From positions 124,001-188,000 of the forward strand of contig NZ_MSIG01000001.1 in NCBI RefSeq assembly GCF_001927285.1: a DNA stretch of 64,000 nt, written 5' to 3'. This document shows positions 8,774 through 17,368 of this stretch, piece after piece. Position 1 is the first letter of the stretch, and the number at the start of each line of letters is the position of its first letter. The position numbers and the translations under genes were made by a program. The DNA is from Mongoliimonas terrestris. GTDB taxonomy: Bacteria; Pseudomonadota; Alphaproteobacteria; Rhizobiales; Pleomorphomonadaceae. Under the pieces are notes generated by a model. That model did not search any database, had not been told where the DNA came from, and saw only the letters and a program-made list of their open reading frames with translations.

Positions 8774-10384
8774 TCACCGGGACGCGTCCCCGCGGGCGTG
8801 GGCGACATGGTCCCAGACCCGCGAGATGACGACCGATCCCTCGCCCACGGCCGAGGCCACGCGCTTGATCGAGCCCGTCCGCACGTCGCCCACCGCAAAG
8901 ATGCCGGGGCAGGACGTTGCATGGCCACCGTCGGTCAGGACGAACCCCTTGGCGTCCAGATCGACGAGACCCGCCAGCCAACCGGTGTTGGGTGCCGCAC
9001 CGACCATGATGAACAGGCCCGCCGCCGGCAGCTGCCGTTCGCCGTCGGCGTCGCGCAGCGTGACGGCCTCCAGCGTGTTCTTGCCGTGCAGCGCGGTCAC
9101 CTCGGCGCCGAAATGCACGGTGATGGCGTCGTTCCGGCGAATGCGCTCGATCAGGTAGTCCGACATGGATGCCGCCAGCGAGGCGCCTCGCACCACGAGG
9201 TGCACGCGCTCGGCCTTGCGGCTGAGGAACATCGCCGCCTGGCCGGCCGAATTGCCGCCGCCGATCACCACCGCCGCCCGCCCCTGCACATGCCGCGCCT
9301 CGAGCTCGGTGGCCGCATAGGACACGCCCGCGCCCTCGAAGTCCTCCAGCCGCGCGAGCGGCAGGCGGCGGTACTGCACCCCTGTCGCCACCACGACCGC
9401 GGTCGCCCGGACCCTCACCCCGTCGTCGAGGGTCAGGTCGAAGCCGTTGGCCTGTCGCGCCACCCCCGTCACCCGCCGGGGAACGGCAAAGCGGGTGCCG
9501 AACTTCAGCGCCTGGATCTCGCCCCGGGCGCAGAGATCGGCACCCGAGATGCCGGTCGGAAAGCCCATGTAGTTTTCGATCCGCGACGACGTCGCCGCCT
9601 GTCCGCCGACCGCGAGCTCGTCCACCACCAGGGCCCGCAATCCCTCGGCGCCCGCGTAGACGGCCGATGCAAGCCCCGCCGGGCCGGCGCCGACGATCAC
9701 CACGTCGAAGGCGGCCCCCTCCTCCACCGCCAGGTCCAGGCCGAGGCGCCGGGCGAGGGCCTGAGGGGTCGGATCCGTCAACACGGTCCGTTCGCCGAGA
9801 ATGACGGCCCCGCCGCTGGCCGGGATGCCGCACCGCCCCGCAAGGGCCAGCGCCTCGAAACTGCCGAGGGCATGGCTGCGGAAGGGAATGCGGTTCTGGG
9901 TGGCGAAGGCCTCGATCCGGCGCACGGCCCGGTCGACCTCGGCGCCGATCAGCGTCAGCCCCGCCTGCCCGCTTTCGATCAGGCGACGGCGGCGGGCGGC
10001 GAAGACCGTGATGACGATGTCGCTCATCTCGGGAATGTCGGCCATCGCCTGCAGCATCGCCGCGCGCGGCACGCGGATCGCGGTCAGAGGCGTGTCCGCC
10101 CGGTTCGTCAGCTGCGCCGTCCCGCCGGTGAGGAAACTCATCTCGCCGGTGAACTGGGTCGGCCCCAGGGTGGCGTTGCCATAGCGCTTGCCGGACACCT
10201 CGTCCCAGGCCGCGGCCTCGCCCTCGAGGATATAGAAGAAGGCCTCGTTGGCGGCGCCGAAGGCCACCAGGGTGTCACCTTGCGCGAACTGGACGATGTC
10301 GCCGATCGAGCGCAGATGGGCCACGTGGGCCTCCGAAAGAGGCGTGCGCACGTAGGTGCTGAGGTCGACTGCGGACCGTTCCAT
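8774..10384 (-). CDS. Cyclic-nucleotide-binding domain fused to thioredoxin-reductase-like flavoprotein lacking the CxxC centre
   Basis: 536 residues from the ATG at 10384, chosen because AGAAAGGAG lies just upstream; a GTG at 10420 would add 12 residues. A cNMP/CRP-type sensor domain occupies about 20-135 ([21 protein letters not shown]). A linker follows, then an FAD Rossmann motif [11 protein letters not shown] near 231, [18 protein letters not shown], and an NADPH motif [14 protein letters not shown] near 375. Where thioredoxin reductases have CATC, this protein reads [10 protein letters not shown] (about 356), so it has no redox disulfide and cannot reduce thioredoxin by the normal route. 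It belongs to the type annotated as fused regulator/TrxR-like oxidoreductases. The electron acceptor is unknown. Confidence 0.88.
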   Translation of the reverse strand: MERSAVDLSTYVRTPLSEAHVAHLRSIGDIVQFAQGDTLVAFGAANEAFFYILEGEAAAWDEVSGKRYGNATLGPTQFTGEMSFLTGGTAQLTNRADTPLTAIRVPRAAMLQAMADIPEMSDIVITVFAARRRRLIESGQAGLTLIGAEVDRAVRRIEAFATQNRIPFRSHALGSFEALALAGRCGIPASGGAVILGERTVLTDPTPQALARRLGLDLAVEEGAAFDVVIVGAGPAGLASAVYAGAEGLRALVVDELAVGGQAATSSRIENYMGFPTGISGADLCARGEIQALKFGTRFAVPRRVTGVARQANGFDLTLDDGVRVRATAVVVATGVQYRRLPLARLEDFEGAGVSYAATELEARHVQGRAAVVIGGGNSAGQAAMFLSRKAERVHLVVRGASLAASMSDYLIERIRRNDAITVHFGAEVTALHGKNTLEAVTLRDADGERQLPAAGLFIMVGAAPNTGWLAGLVDLDAKGFVLTDGGHATSCPGIFAVGDVRTGSIKRVASAVGEGSVVISRVWDHVAHARGDASR

Positions 10385-10571
10385 GAGGCGACTCCTTTCT
10401 GCCATGCGCAAGCGGGGCACCGCGAGACGAAAGGGAAGCTAGCACGACGATCGGGGAATGCCATGACGGCGCGAGCGCGGGCGCCTTTCCGGCGGCGCCA
10501 CCGGACACCCTGACGGAGCATGGCAGACCCAAGGCGCAAGACCTCTTCGCCGCTCGGCCCCTTGCCGGCCG

Positions 10572-13322
10572 TCAGCGGCCCGTCGCCCGCTTCAGGATCT
10601 CGGAAAGCGCCTCGACCGAATACGGCTTGTGCAGGAGTTCGAAGCCATGGCGGCCCTCCTCGGCCAGCACATGGCTGTACCCGGACGTCAAGATCACCGG
10701 CAGACCCGGATAGCGGCGCCGGATCTCCTCCCCAAGTTCCACACCGCCCATCCCGGGCATGACCACATCGGAGAACACCACATCGAAGTCGTTCCTGCTT
10801 TTGATGTGGTCGAGTGCATCGCTTGCACTGGTCGCCCAAGTGGTGACGTAGCCGAGATCTTCCAGGATCTGCGTGGAGAATCGCCCCACGTCGATGTTGT
10901 CCTCCACCACGAGCACCCTCCGCCCCCGTCCGTCGGTCGGCGGTCCCGCGACCTTGCCGGGGCGCGGATCAGGGCTTTCCGTGGTGTCCTCGACCTGCGG
11001 AAGAAAGATGGTGAAGGTCGCCCCCTGTCCGGGCTCGCTTTCAACCGAGACGTCGCCGCCCGTCTGCTTGACGAACCCATAGACCTGCGAAAGGCCGAGA
11101 CCGGTTCCCTTGCCGACTTCCTTGGTCGTGTAGAACGGCTCGAAGATCTGCGTGAGCTTGTCGGGCGTGATCCCCGCGCCGGTGTCGGCGAGGGAGACTG
11201 CCACGAACGGTCCCCGGCCGCCGGCGTGGCCCCGCAACGGCGGGAGTTCGGGGATCCGGCGCACGGTCACCGTCAGCTTGCCCTCGCCGTTCATGGCGTC
11301 GCGCGCATTCACCGCCATGTTGACCAGCGCCGTCTCGAACTGGCTGACGTCCGCCTTGGCGAAGCAATCCCGCGTCTCCACCACCACCCGTATGGTGATC
11401 CGCGAGCCCACGACGGTCTGCAGCATCTCCGTCACGGCACCCACCCGTTCGGGAACGTTGAACACCTCCGGTTTCAAGGCCTGCCTGCGGGCGAACGCGA
11501 GAAGCTGTCCGGTCAGTTTCGCCGCCCGGTCGACCGTTTCGGAGATCGCGTTCGTGTACCGCTGCCGACGCTCTTCGGCGAGGTTCGGGCGCTGCAGGAA
11601 ATCCGTCGAACTCTTGATGATGGTGAGGAGGTTGTTGAAGTCGTGCGCCACGCCCCCCGTCAGCTGTCCGACCGCTTCGAGCTTCTGGGACTGGCGCAAG
11701 GCCTCCTGCGCGGCGGCGAGTTCCGTCTCCCGTTCCTTCACCGCGCTGAGGTCGCGTCCGACGGCGATGAAGTTGATGCCTTCAGCTTCGGGCGCGACGG
11801 TCCACTCGATCGGGATCCAACGCCCGTCGAGGCTCGCGATGCGGTTCTCGAACCGGGTCGGCTGACCGGTTTCGTTCATCTGGGACAAGGCCGCCAGGGT
11901 GGGGACCATGTCGTCCGGATGCATGAAGGTGGCATAGGGGCGCGCCAGCAGTTCCGCTTCGCTCCAGCCGAGGATTCGCGTCCAAGCAGGGCTGACGGCC
12001 GACATCATTCCGTTGTAGTCGGCGCGCGCCAGCATGTCCTCGGACAAGGTCCAGAGGCGGTCGAGTTCGGCTCTTCGTTCCGCAAGCTCGGCCGCCTGCT
12101 CCTTCTCCACGGACACATCGCGCCCGCTGCAGTAGAACTCCTCGCCCTCGGGGACGGCGACCCAGGAAATCCAGCGGTAGGCTCCGTCCTTGCTCCGGTA
12201 GCGGTTCTCGAACCGCAGCACGGGTTCGCCCTCGCTCAGCCTGCGGAGCGCCGCGCGGGTGGGTTCGACATCGTCCGGGTGGAGGAGGTCCAGGATGGTC
12301 GTGCGTGCAATCTCTTCCTGCGTCCAACCCAGCGTATGCTCCCAGGCCGGGTTCGCGCTTGTGAAGCGTCCCGAGGCGTCCGCGACGCCGAGGAGGTCCG
12401 GACTCACCTGCCAGGTGCGGCCGCGCTGCCGCGTCCGTTCGGCCACCTGGCGTTCCAGGTCGGCGTTGAGGGCACGAAGGCGCGCTTCGCTCTCGCGGAG
12501 CGCGAGCTCGGCCTGCCGGCGCCCGGTGAAATCCCGGAACACCACCGCCACCTGCCGACGGTTCGGGGGTTCGACCCGGAACGCGGCAAGCTCCAGGTAG
12601 CGCCGGGTGGCGACGAGTTCCCGTTCGAAGCGGGTGGGTTCGCCGGTCTCCAGAACGCGGCGGTAGAGCTCGACCCAGCTTCCTGCCTCGTCAGGCACCA
12701 TGTCGCGCACCTTCTGCCCGACGACGTTGGGGATCCCCGCATGGATCGCGTAGGCGGGATTGGCCTCCACGTGGACATAGTCGCTCAGCGGCCCATGCGG
12801 CCCGTCGATGAACTCGATGATGCAGAAGCCTTCGTCGATGTTCTCAAAGAGGGTGCGATACCGCGCTTCGCTCTCGCGCAGAGCCTCCAGCTGTCCCCGC
12901 GCCTCGTACTGCCGCCGGCGGGCGCGGAGCGCCGTCCCGGCCAGGCTGACGAGTGTCGTCGGATGAAACGGCCGCTCCAGGAACGACGCGTTTCCCAGCA
13001 CGTCGAGATAGCGCTTGGCGGCCGGGTTGTTCTCGATGCCACCCCCGCGCCGCGTCAGGACGATGAACGCGAAGTCCGACCAGGGGGGCTGCCCGGCCAG
13101 CCAGCGGGACAGGGACTTCAGATCGGCCGACCGCAGGATCTCCTCGGTCACCAGCGCGAAACCGCTGCCGCGCTCGATCTCCTGGACCAAGCCGGCCAGA
13201 TCGGGACAGATCTCGGCGAAGATGCCGGCGGTCCGGAGGATCTGGGCGGCGAGGGAGGCATCCCGGCCGTGTGGCGCCAGAACGAGAGCCCGCTCCGAAA
13301 GAAGGCGGTGTGTGTCGCTCAT
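10572..13322 (-). CDS. Soluble multi-PAS hybrid sensor histidine kinase
   Basis: 916 residues without membrane segments. The N-terminal ~130 residues resemble a degenerate receiver (VLAPHGRDA, FAFIVLTRRGGG). Three PAS modules follow (about 145-275, 310-415, 430-545), each with typical YRW/GW-S-E and HPDD blocks, and then HisKA with GGVAHDFNNLL (His near 558). The HATPase has NMAVNARDAM, DTGAGI and GKGTGLGLSQVYG. A C-terminal receiver has Asp in VFSDVVMPGMGG near 850. The ATG at 13322 lies 2 bp after the stop of the KaiC-like gene, so the two are co-transcribed. PAS-kinases paired with KaiC-like ATPases occur in several alphaproteobacteria. The ligand of the PAS domains is not evident. Confidence 0.92.
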   Translation of the reverse strand: MSDTHRLLSERALVLAPHGRDASLAAQILRTAGIFAEICPDLAGLVQEIERGSGFALVTEEILRSADLKSLSRWLAGQPPWSDFAFIVLTRRGGGIENNPAAKRYLDVLGNASFLERPFHPTTLVSLAGTALRARRRQYEARGQLEALRESEARYRTLFENIDEGFCIIEFIDGPHGPLSDYVHVEANPAYAIHAGIPNVVGQKVRDMVPDEAGSWVELYRRVLETGEPTRFERELVATRRYLELAAFRVEPPNRRQVAVVFRDFTGRRQAELALRESEARLRALNADLERQVAERTRQRGRTWQVSPDLLGVADASGRFTSANPAWEHTLGWTQEEIARTTILDLLHPDDVEPTRAALRRLSEGEPVLRFENRYRSKDGAYRWISWVAVPEGEEFYCSGRDVSVEKEQAAELAERRAELDRLWTLSEDMLARADYNGMMSAVSPAWTRILGWSEAELLARPYATFMHPDDMVPTLAALSQMNETGQPTRFENRIASLDGRWIPIEWTVAPEAEGINFIAVGRDLSAVKERETELAAAQEALRQSQKLEAVGQLTGGVAHDFNNLLTIIKSSTDFLQRPNLAEERRQRYTNAISETVDRAAKLTGQLLAFARRQALKPEVFNVPERVGAVTEMLQTVVGSRITIRVVVETRDCFAKADVSQFETALVNMAVNARDAMNGEGKLTVTVRRIPELPPLRGHAGGRGPFVAVSLADTGAGITPDKLTQIFEPFYTTKEVGKGTGLGLSQVYGFVKQTGGDVSVESEPGQGATFTIFLPQVEDTTESPDPRPGKVAGPPTDGRGRRVLVVEDNIDVGRFSTQILEDLGYVTTWATSASDALDHIKSRNDFDVVFSDVVMPGMGGVELGEEIRRRYPGLPVILTSGYSHVLAEEGRHGFELLHKPYSVEALSEILKRATGR

Positions 13323-13324
13323 CG

Positions 13325-14821
13325 TCAGCGACCGTCGAGCAGCTGTTTCCGATCCGCATCGACGAGCACGGGCGTGCCACGCAGGATGCCCTGGAAGCCA
13401 TTCAAGGCCTCCCCGACAGCGATGCCGCTGCCGCCGATCTGGATTTCCCGGATGGTGTTCTCGTGCGTCCCGAACCGTTTCTTCATGATCGAAACCGCTC
13501 TGCGCACCTGTCCGAAGGCCTCGAAATACCGCAGCAGGATCACCGTGTCGGCCAGATAGGTCACATCGACGGACGATCTCATGTCGTCGATCAGGCCATG
13601 TTGGGCCAGCGTCAGGAAGGTCGAGGCACCTTGCCGGTTCAGGTACTGCAACAGCTCGTGGACGTGGAGAATCAGGAAGCTCTCGTCCGGCATCGACGCC
13701 TGATAGCCGTTCAGACCGTCGATGACGACCGTCCTCACGGCATTGTTTCCGATCATCGCCCGCACCCGGTAGGCGAACTCGCCGGGGGACAACTCGGCGG
13801 CGTCGACCTGCTCGACGAGGATCCGCCCGGCCGCACGCAGCGCGTCGAGATCGATGCCCAGCAGTTTGGCCCGATCGACCAGGAGCCCGAGCTCCTCGTC
13901 GAAGATGAAGAGGGCCGCCTTCTCCCCCCGGGCCGCTGCCGCGGCGGCGAACTGCACGGCCAGCAGGGACTTGCCGACCCCGGCCGGCCCCATGATCAGC
14001 GTGCTGGAGCCCTGTTCGAAGCCACCGCCCAGGAGCTGATCGAGTGCGTCGATCCCGCTCGTCATCACGCGGCGCACAAAGCTCGTCTTGTGCTCGCCGG
14101 AGACCAGGCGGGGAAAGACCTGCACCCCACCCCGGGCGATGATGAAATCGTGGAAGCCGCCCCGGAAGGACTGGCCGCGGTATTTGATCACCCGCAGGCG
14201 CCGCCGCTCGGCGCCATAGTTGGGCGTTATCCCCTCGAGCCGGATCACGCCATGCGCCAGGCTGTGGACGGTCTTGTCGTTGGAGTCGGTGGTCAGATCG
14301 TCCAGCATGAGAACTGTGGCGCCCTGCTGGGCGAAGTAGTGCTTCATGGCCAGGATCTGCCGACGGTAGCGCAAGGAGCTTTGCGCCAGGAGCCGGATTT
14401 CGGAAAGACTGTCGATGACGATCCGGACCGGCTTGCTCTGCTCGATCGCGTCGAACACGGCCTTTGTGGTTTCGCCGAGTTCAAGATCCGACGAGTAGAG
14501 CAGGCTTTGCTGGTGCGACTCGTCGAGAAGGTTTTCCGGCGGCACCAGTTCGAACACCTTGATGCCCCCATCGACGGTCCAGCCATGCGAGGCGGCCCCT
14601 TCGCGCAGCTCCCGCTCGGTCTCCGACATGGTGATGTAGAGGCCTGGCTCTCCAACCTTTGCGCCTTCCAGCAGGAACTGGAGCGCGATGGTGGTCTTGC
14701 CGGTGCCGGGGCTTCCCTCCAGAAGATAGACATGCCCGGGAGACAAGCCCCCGACGAGGACATCGTCCAGCCCTGCCACACCGGTACGCGCCTTGGAGAA
14801 GGACTGAACCGCGCCGACCAT
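13325..14821 (-). CDS. KaiC-like double-domain RecA-type ATPase
   Basis: 498 residues from the ATG at 14821, preceded by GGAGATTGGAG; the frame is open further upstream without a better start. The two RecA-type domains have Walker A motifs EGSPGTGKTT (near 40) and MGPAGVGKS (near 279). The first domain has the catalytic Glu pair region SETERELREGA, the second FDEELGLLVDR. Aligning the C-terminal part by eye with cyanobacterial KaiC (ITDTIILL against LADTVILL) places T and Y where KaiC has its Ser/Thr autophosphorylation pair. No kaiA or kaiB is in the window. The co-encoded PAS kinase suggests a role in stress or time-dependent signalling rather than a canonical clock. Not assigned the symbol kaiC because such paralogues are diverse. 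Confidence 0.9.
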   Translation of the reverse strand: MVGAVQSFSKARTGVAGLDDVLVGGLSPGHVYLLEGSPGTGKTTIALQFLLEGAKVGEPGLYITMSETERELREGAASHGWTVDGGIKVFELVPPENLLDESHQQSLLYSSDLELGETTKAVFDAIEQSKPVRIVIDSLSEIRLLAQSSLRYRRQILAMKHYFAQQGATVLMLDDLTTDSNDKTVHSLAHGVIRLEGITPNYGAERRRLRVIKYRGQSFRGGFHDFIIARGGVQVFPRLVSGEHKTSFVRRVMTSGIDALDQLLGGGFEQGSSTLIMGPAGVGKSLLAVQFAAAAAARGEKAALFIFDEELGLLVDRAKLLGIDLDALRAAGRILVEQVDAAELSPGEFAYRVRAMIGNNAVRTVVIDGLNGYQASMPDESFLILHVHELLQYLNRQGASTFLTLAQHGLIDDMRSSVDVTYLADTVILLRYFEAFGQVRRAVSIMKKRFGTHENTIREIQIGGSGIAVGEALNGFQGILRGTPVLVDADRKQLLDGR

Positions 14822-15201
14822 GATGGCTCCAATCTCCGTCTGGGCGGCGACTGAGAGACTGTCCGGCCGCACCAACGAATGCTGTTGCCCTTCTGACAGC
14901 CTGACGATGTCATCCGCGTTGATCTGTCCAGAACAGGAGCAGGTTCGGCTCTGTTCATGGTCAAGGTATCGCCGTGCCTGAAAACCCCGAGAGCACACTT
15001 GCGGTTCCCCACCATCGTCTGGCGGAGAACGGCGACCCGTCCCGCAGCATTTGGTGCGGACCGCGCGAAAGCCAAGCGCGGCGGTGGACCGCGGGGCGGC
15101 CGACCCTCCCTCCGGCGTCGCTGGAGACGGACGGCGTCGCCGTGGCCCCCGCCTCCGCGTCGAGCGGACGTCGTCGGCCCGCCCGTGCCGGCGCCCCTCC
15201 G
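14822..15201. promoter_or_regulatory. Upstream region of the KaiC-kinase operon with an inverted repeat
   Basis: 380 bp between the KaiC-like gene start and the stop of the AAA ATPase gene. An inverted repeat lies at 14930-14955: GAACA-G-GAGC pairs with GCTC-TGTTC about 110 bp upstream of the KaiC-like start. It could be an operator or a transcript hairpin. The GTTC-N6-GTTC within it resembles, but does not fit, the alphaproteobacterial LexA spacing of seven. Nothing else is evident. Confidence 0.35.
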
Positions 15202-16338
15202 TCACCCGTCCCGGAAGGTGCCGACCTGGGACAGGCCTTCCAGCCAGGTGGCTCCGTCCTGGCGGATGACCTGAAGCGGGTCGATGCCGGTCTCCTCGGC
15301 GATCGCCTTGGCAAGAATCGGCGAATGGGTCACGACCCACACCTGGCTGCGTTCGGCGGCGCGGGCGATGGCGCGGGCGAGAGCCGGCAGGAGATCCGGA
15401 TGCAGGCTGGCTTCCGGCTCGTTGAGGGCGATGAAGGGCGGCGGCCGATAGGCGAGGAGCGCGCCGAGGAGCGCCATGAACTGCAAGGTGCCGTCGGAGA
15501 GTTCCGACGGGCCGAAAGGCCTTCGCGGCACGTCCGCGAAGGTCAGCGCGAAGGACGCGTCCTTTTCCGGCCGTGGGATCGAAAGCCGGGCGCCCGGGAA
15601 GGCGAGGTCGACGGCCGCATCGAGATCGACCGTGTCGCCCCGGATGTGCTTCAGCGTCGCCAGAACCGCGCCGAGGTTGGCGCCGTCCGCGTCCAGCATC
15701 GGTGCGGTGACGGCCAGCGACGGGCGGCGCAGCGGCGAGCCGTGGTCGGTGCGAAAACCGTGGTAGAAGCGCCAGCTCGAAAGCAGATGCCGGACGGCGT
15801 CGAGTTCGGGCAAGGTGCCGCGGATGGCCGACAGAGCCGTCTCGCTGGCCAGAAGCGGCTGCTCCAGTCGCCGTCTCTGCCCGGTCTCGTCACGGTACCA
15901 GGCCGCAGGCCCTTTGCGCTCCATGAGGGTGACGCCGCGGCGTCCCGAAAGGGTCAGGCTCTCCGCCTTGATCTGCGGCTCTTCGGCAAAGACGGCCTCG
16001 AAGGCGCTGTCGCCGAAGCCGATCTCCACCGCATAGCGCGGCTGAAAGGCGGCGTTCTCGGCGGCCGGCAGGATGGTTTCGAGCGCGACCTCGAAGCGGA
16101 GTCGCGGCAGGTCGGTCTTGCGGCGCTGGCCGGCCCACAGAACCGACGCAAGGCCGCCTTCCCGCGCGATCGCCATCGTCAGATCGCCGGTCGCGGCGCC
16201 TTGGACAAGTTCCAGCGCGCGATAGAGGTTCGTCTTGCCCACCCCGTTTCCGCCGACGAGCACCGTGAGGCGCCTCAGCGGAAATCGGATCGAGCGGATG
16301 GACCGGTAGCCGGCGATGTCGAGATCGGTGAGCGACAT
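15202..16338 (-). CDS. AAA family ATPase (RecF/AAA_21-like)
   Basis: 378 residues from the ATG at 16338 (MSLTDLDIAGYRSI). Walker A is VGGNGVGKTN near residue 33. An ABC-like signature region LSDGTLQFMALLGALL and an extended Walker B FIALNEPEASLHPDLL near 303 follow, then VVTHSPILAKAI. This is the layout of AAA_21 proteins related to RecF and OLD nucleases. No TOPRIM or nuclease domain is appended, and no partner gene of a defence system (such as a GajB-like helicase or reverse transcriptase) is adjacent, so it is probably a stand-alone housekeeping-type ATPase of unknown role. No strong ribosome site precedes the chosen ATG. Confidence 0.85.
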   Translation of the reverse strand: MSLTDLDIAGYRSIRSIRFPLRRLTVLVGGNGVGKTNLYRALELVQGAATGDLTMAIAREGGLASVLWAGQRRKTDLPRLRFEVALETILPAAENAAFQPRYAVEIGFGDSAFEAVFAEEPQIKAESLTLSGRRGVTLMERKGPAAWYRDETGQRRRLEQPLLASETALSAIRGTLPELDAVRHLLSSWRFYHGFRTDHGSPLRRPSLAVTAPMLDADGANLGAVLATLKHIRGDTVDLDAAVDLAFPGARLSIPRPEKDASFALTFADVPRRPFGPSELSDGTLQFMALLGALLAYRPPPFIALNEPEASLHPDLLPALARAIARAAERSQVWVVTHSPILAKAIAEETGIDPLQVIRQDGATWLEGLSQVGTFRDG

Positions 16339-16854
16339 GGGGCCAATCTGCCACAGCGCCGTTTCGCGATCGACTGGGACCGGGCTCTTCGCACCAGGCC
16401 GGGCGCCGGCCGGTCGTCGGCCACCATGGGCAGGCGGGCCCGTGTCCTTGCGCCAAGGGCCGCACCGGCCGTCCCATCGCCGTCGACCACGGCGACGTGG
16501 TCGCGCGTCCGGAACGGATCTGTCTCCACGGTTGCCTCCATCGCGGGTCCGCCGTCGGACTGTGACGGCGTTGCATTCCGCGCCTTCCGACCTGACGGAC
16601 GCGTCAGGTCGACGGCCGCAATCGGCCGCTTGCCGGTCGGAGAGGGCCGACCCGCGGCAAGCGTCACCGCCCGCGAGAAAAGCTCGACGGCCGGGCCGCG
16701 ATGTGCCGTCCGCTGTCGGCTTGGCAGCCGTCCGTTCGTCCTTGCGGGGTCGGCGGCATGCGGCCGTCGCCGGGTCGAGCATGGCGGCCGGCCGCAGGCC
16801 GCGGCCTTCCGCTTTCGCCGCCTGTTCTTCCCCTGTTCGTCCAAGGAGACCGCC
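16339..16854. other. Divergent intergenic region with a 10-bp-arm inverted repeat
   Basis: 516 bp between the AAA ATPase (leftward) and the VOC gene (rightward). A perfect inverted repeat CGACCTGACG-GACG-CGTCAGGTCG lies at 16588-16611. It could be an operator or a cryptic terminator. Open frames crossing the region have no ribosome site or recognisable product, so I call no gene here. Confidence 0.45.
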
Positions 16855-17334
16855 ATGACCCAGCCGAAGACCACCCTCTGCCTCTGGTACGACCACGACG
16901 CCGAGGCCGCCGCCCGCTTCTACGCGGCGACCTTCCCGGACAGCGCGGTCCAGGCGGTGTTCCGGGCGCCCAGCGACTATCCCTCCGGGAAGGCGGGCGA
17001 TGTTTTGACCGTCCAGTTCACGGTGCTCGGCCTTCCTTGCATCGGCCTCAACGGTGGGCCGACATTCCCCCAGTCCGAGGCCTTTTCCTTCCAGATCGCC
17101 ACGGACGACCAGGAGGAGACCGATCGCTACTGGAACGCGATCGTCGGCAACGGCGGCAAGGAGAGCGCTTGCGGCTGGTGCAAGGACCGCTGGGGCGTCT
17201 CGTGGCAGATCACCCCGCGGGTGCTGACCGACGCGCTGGCGGCCGGCGGCGAGGAGGCGAGGCGCGCCTTCGACGCCATGATGCGAATGGGCAAGATCGA
17301 CGTCGCCGCGATCGAGGCCGCGCGGCGCGGCTGA
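16855..17334 (+). CDS. VOC-superfamily protein (PhnB / 3-demethylubiquinone-methyltransferase-like)
   Basis: 159 residues from the ATG at 16855, preceded by AAGGAGA. The start TTLCLWYDHDAEAAARFY, the middle FTVLGLPCIGLNGGP and the C-terminal CGWCKDRWGVSWQITP are diagnostic of the PhnB-like VOC family (often misnamed 3-demethylubiquinone-9 3-methyltransferase). The family fold is paired beta-alpha-beta-beta-beta metal-binding modules. The reaction of this subgroup is not known. It stands alone, convergent with the gamma-glutamyltransferase gene. Confidence 0.88.
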   Translation: MTQPKTTLCLWYDHDAEAAARFYAATFPDSAVQAVFRAPSDYPSGKAGDVLTVQFTVLGLPCIGLNGGPTFPQSEAFSFQIATDDQEETDRYWNAIVGNGGKESACGWCKDRWGVSWQITPRVLTDALAAGGEEARRAFDAMMRMGKIDVAAIEAARRG

Positions 17335-17368
17335 CGCCGCGGGTGAAGACGCGTGCGGCCCGGCGCCC

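Noticed and set aside
8774..10384. Genuine thioredoxin reductase (trxB)
   Set aside because: The CATC redox centre is replaced by AATE, so the normal reaction is not possible.
14930..14955. LexA (SOS) box upstream of the KaiC-like gene
   Set aside because: The GTTC repeats are 6 bp apart, whereas alphaproteobacterial LexA boxes use GTTC-N7-GTTC.
15202..16338. AAA ATPase as part of a phage defence system (Gabija or retron type)
   Set aside because: No TOPRIM domain, helicase, reverse transcriptase or toxin gene is adjacent. The neighbours are a KaiC-like gene and a VOC protein.
16388..16440. Third copy of the REP-like family
   Set aside because: CCAGG..GGGCGCCGGCCGGTC resembles copy A, but the GCCCGAACGGGCG block and the hairpins are missing. 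Chance similarity of GC-rich DNA is as likely.
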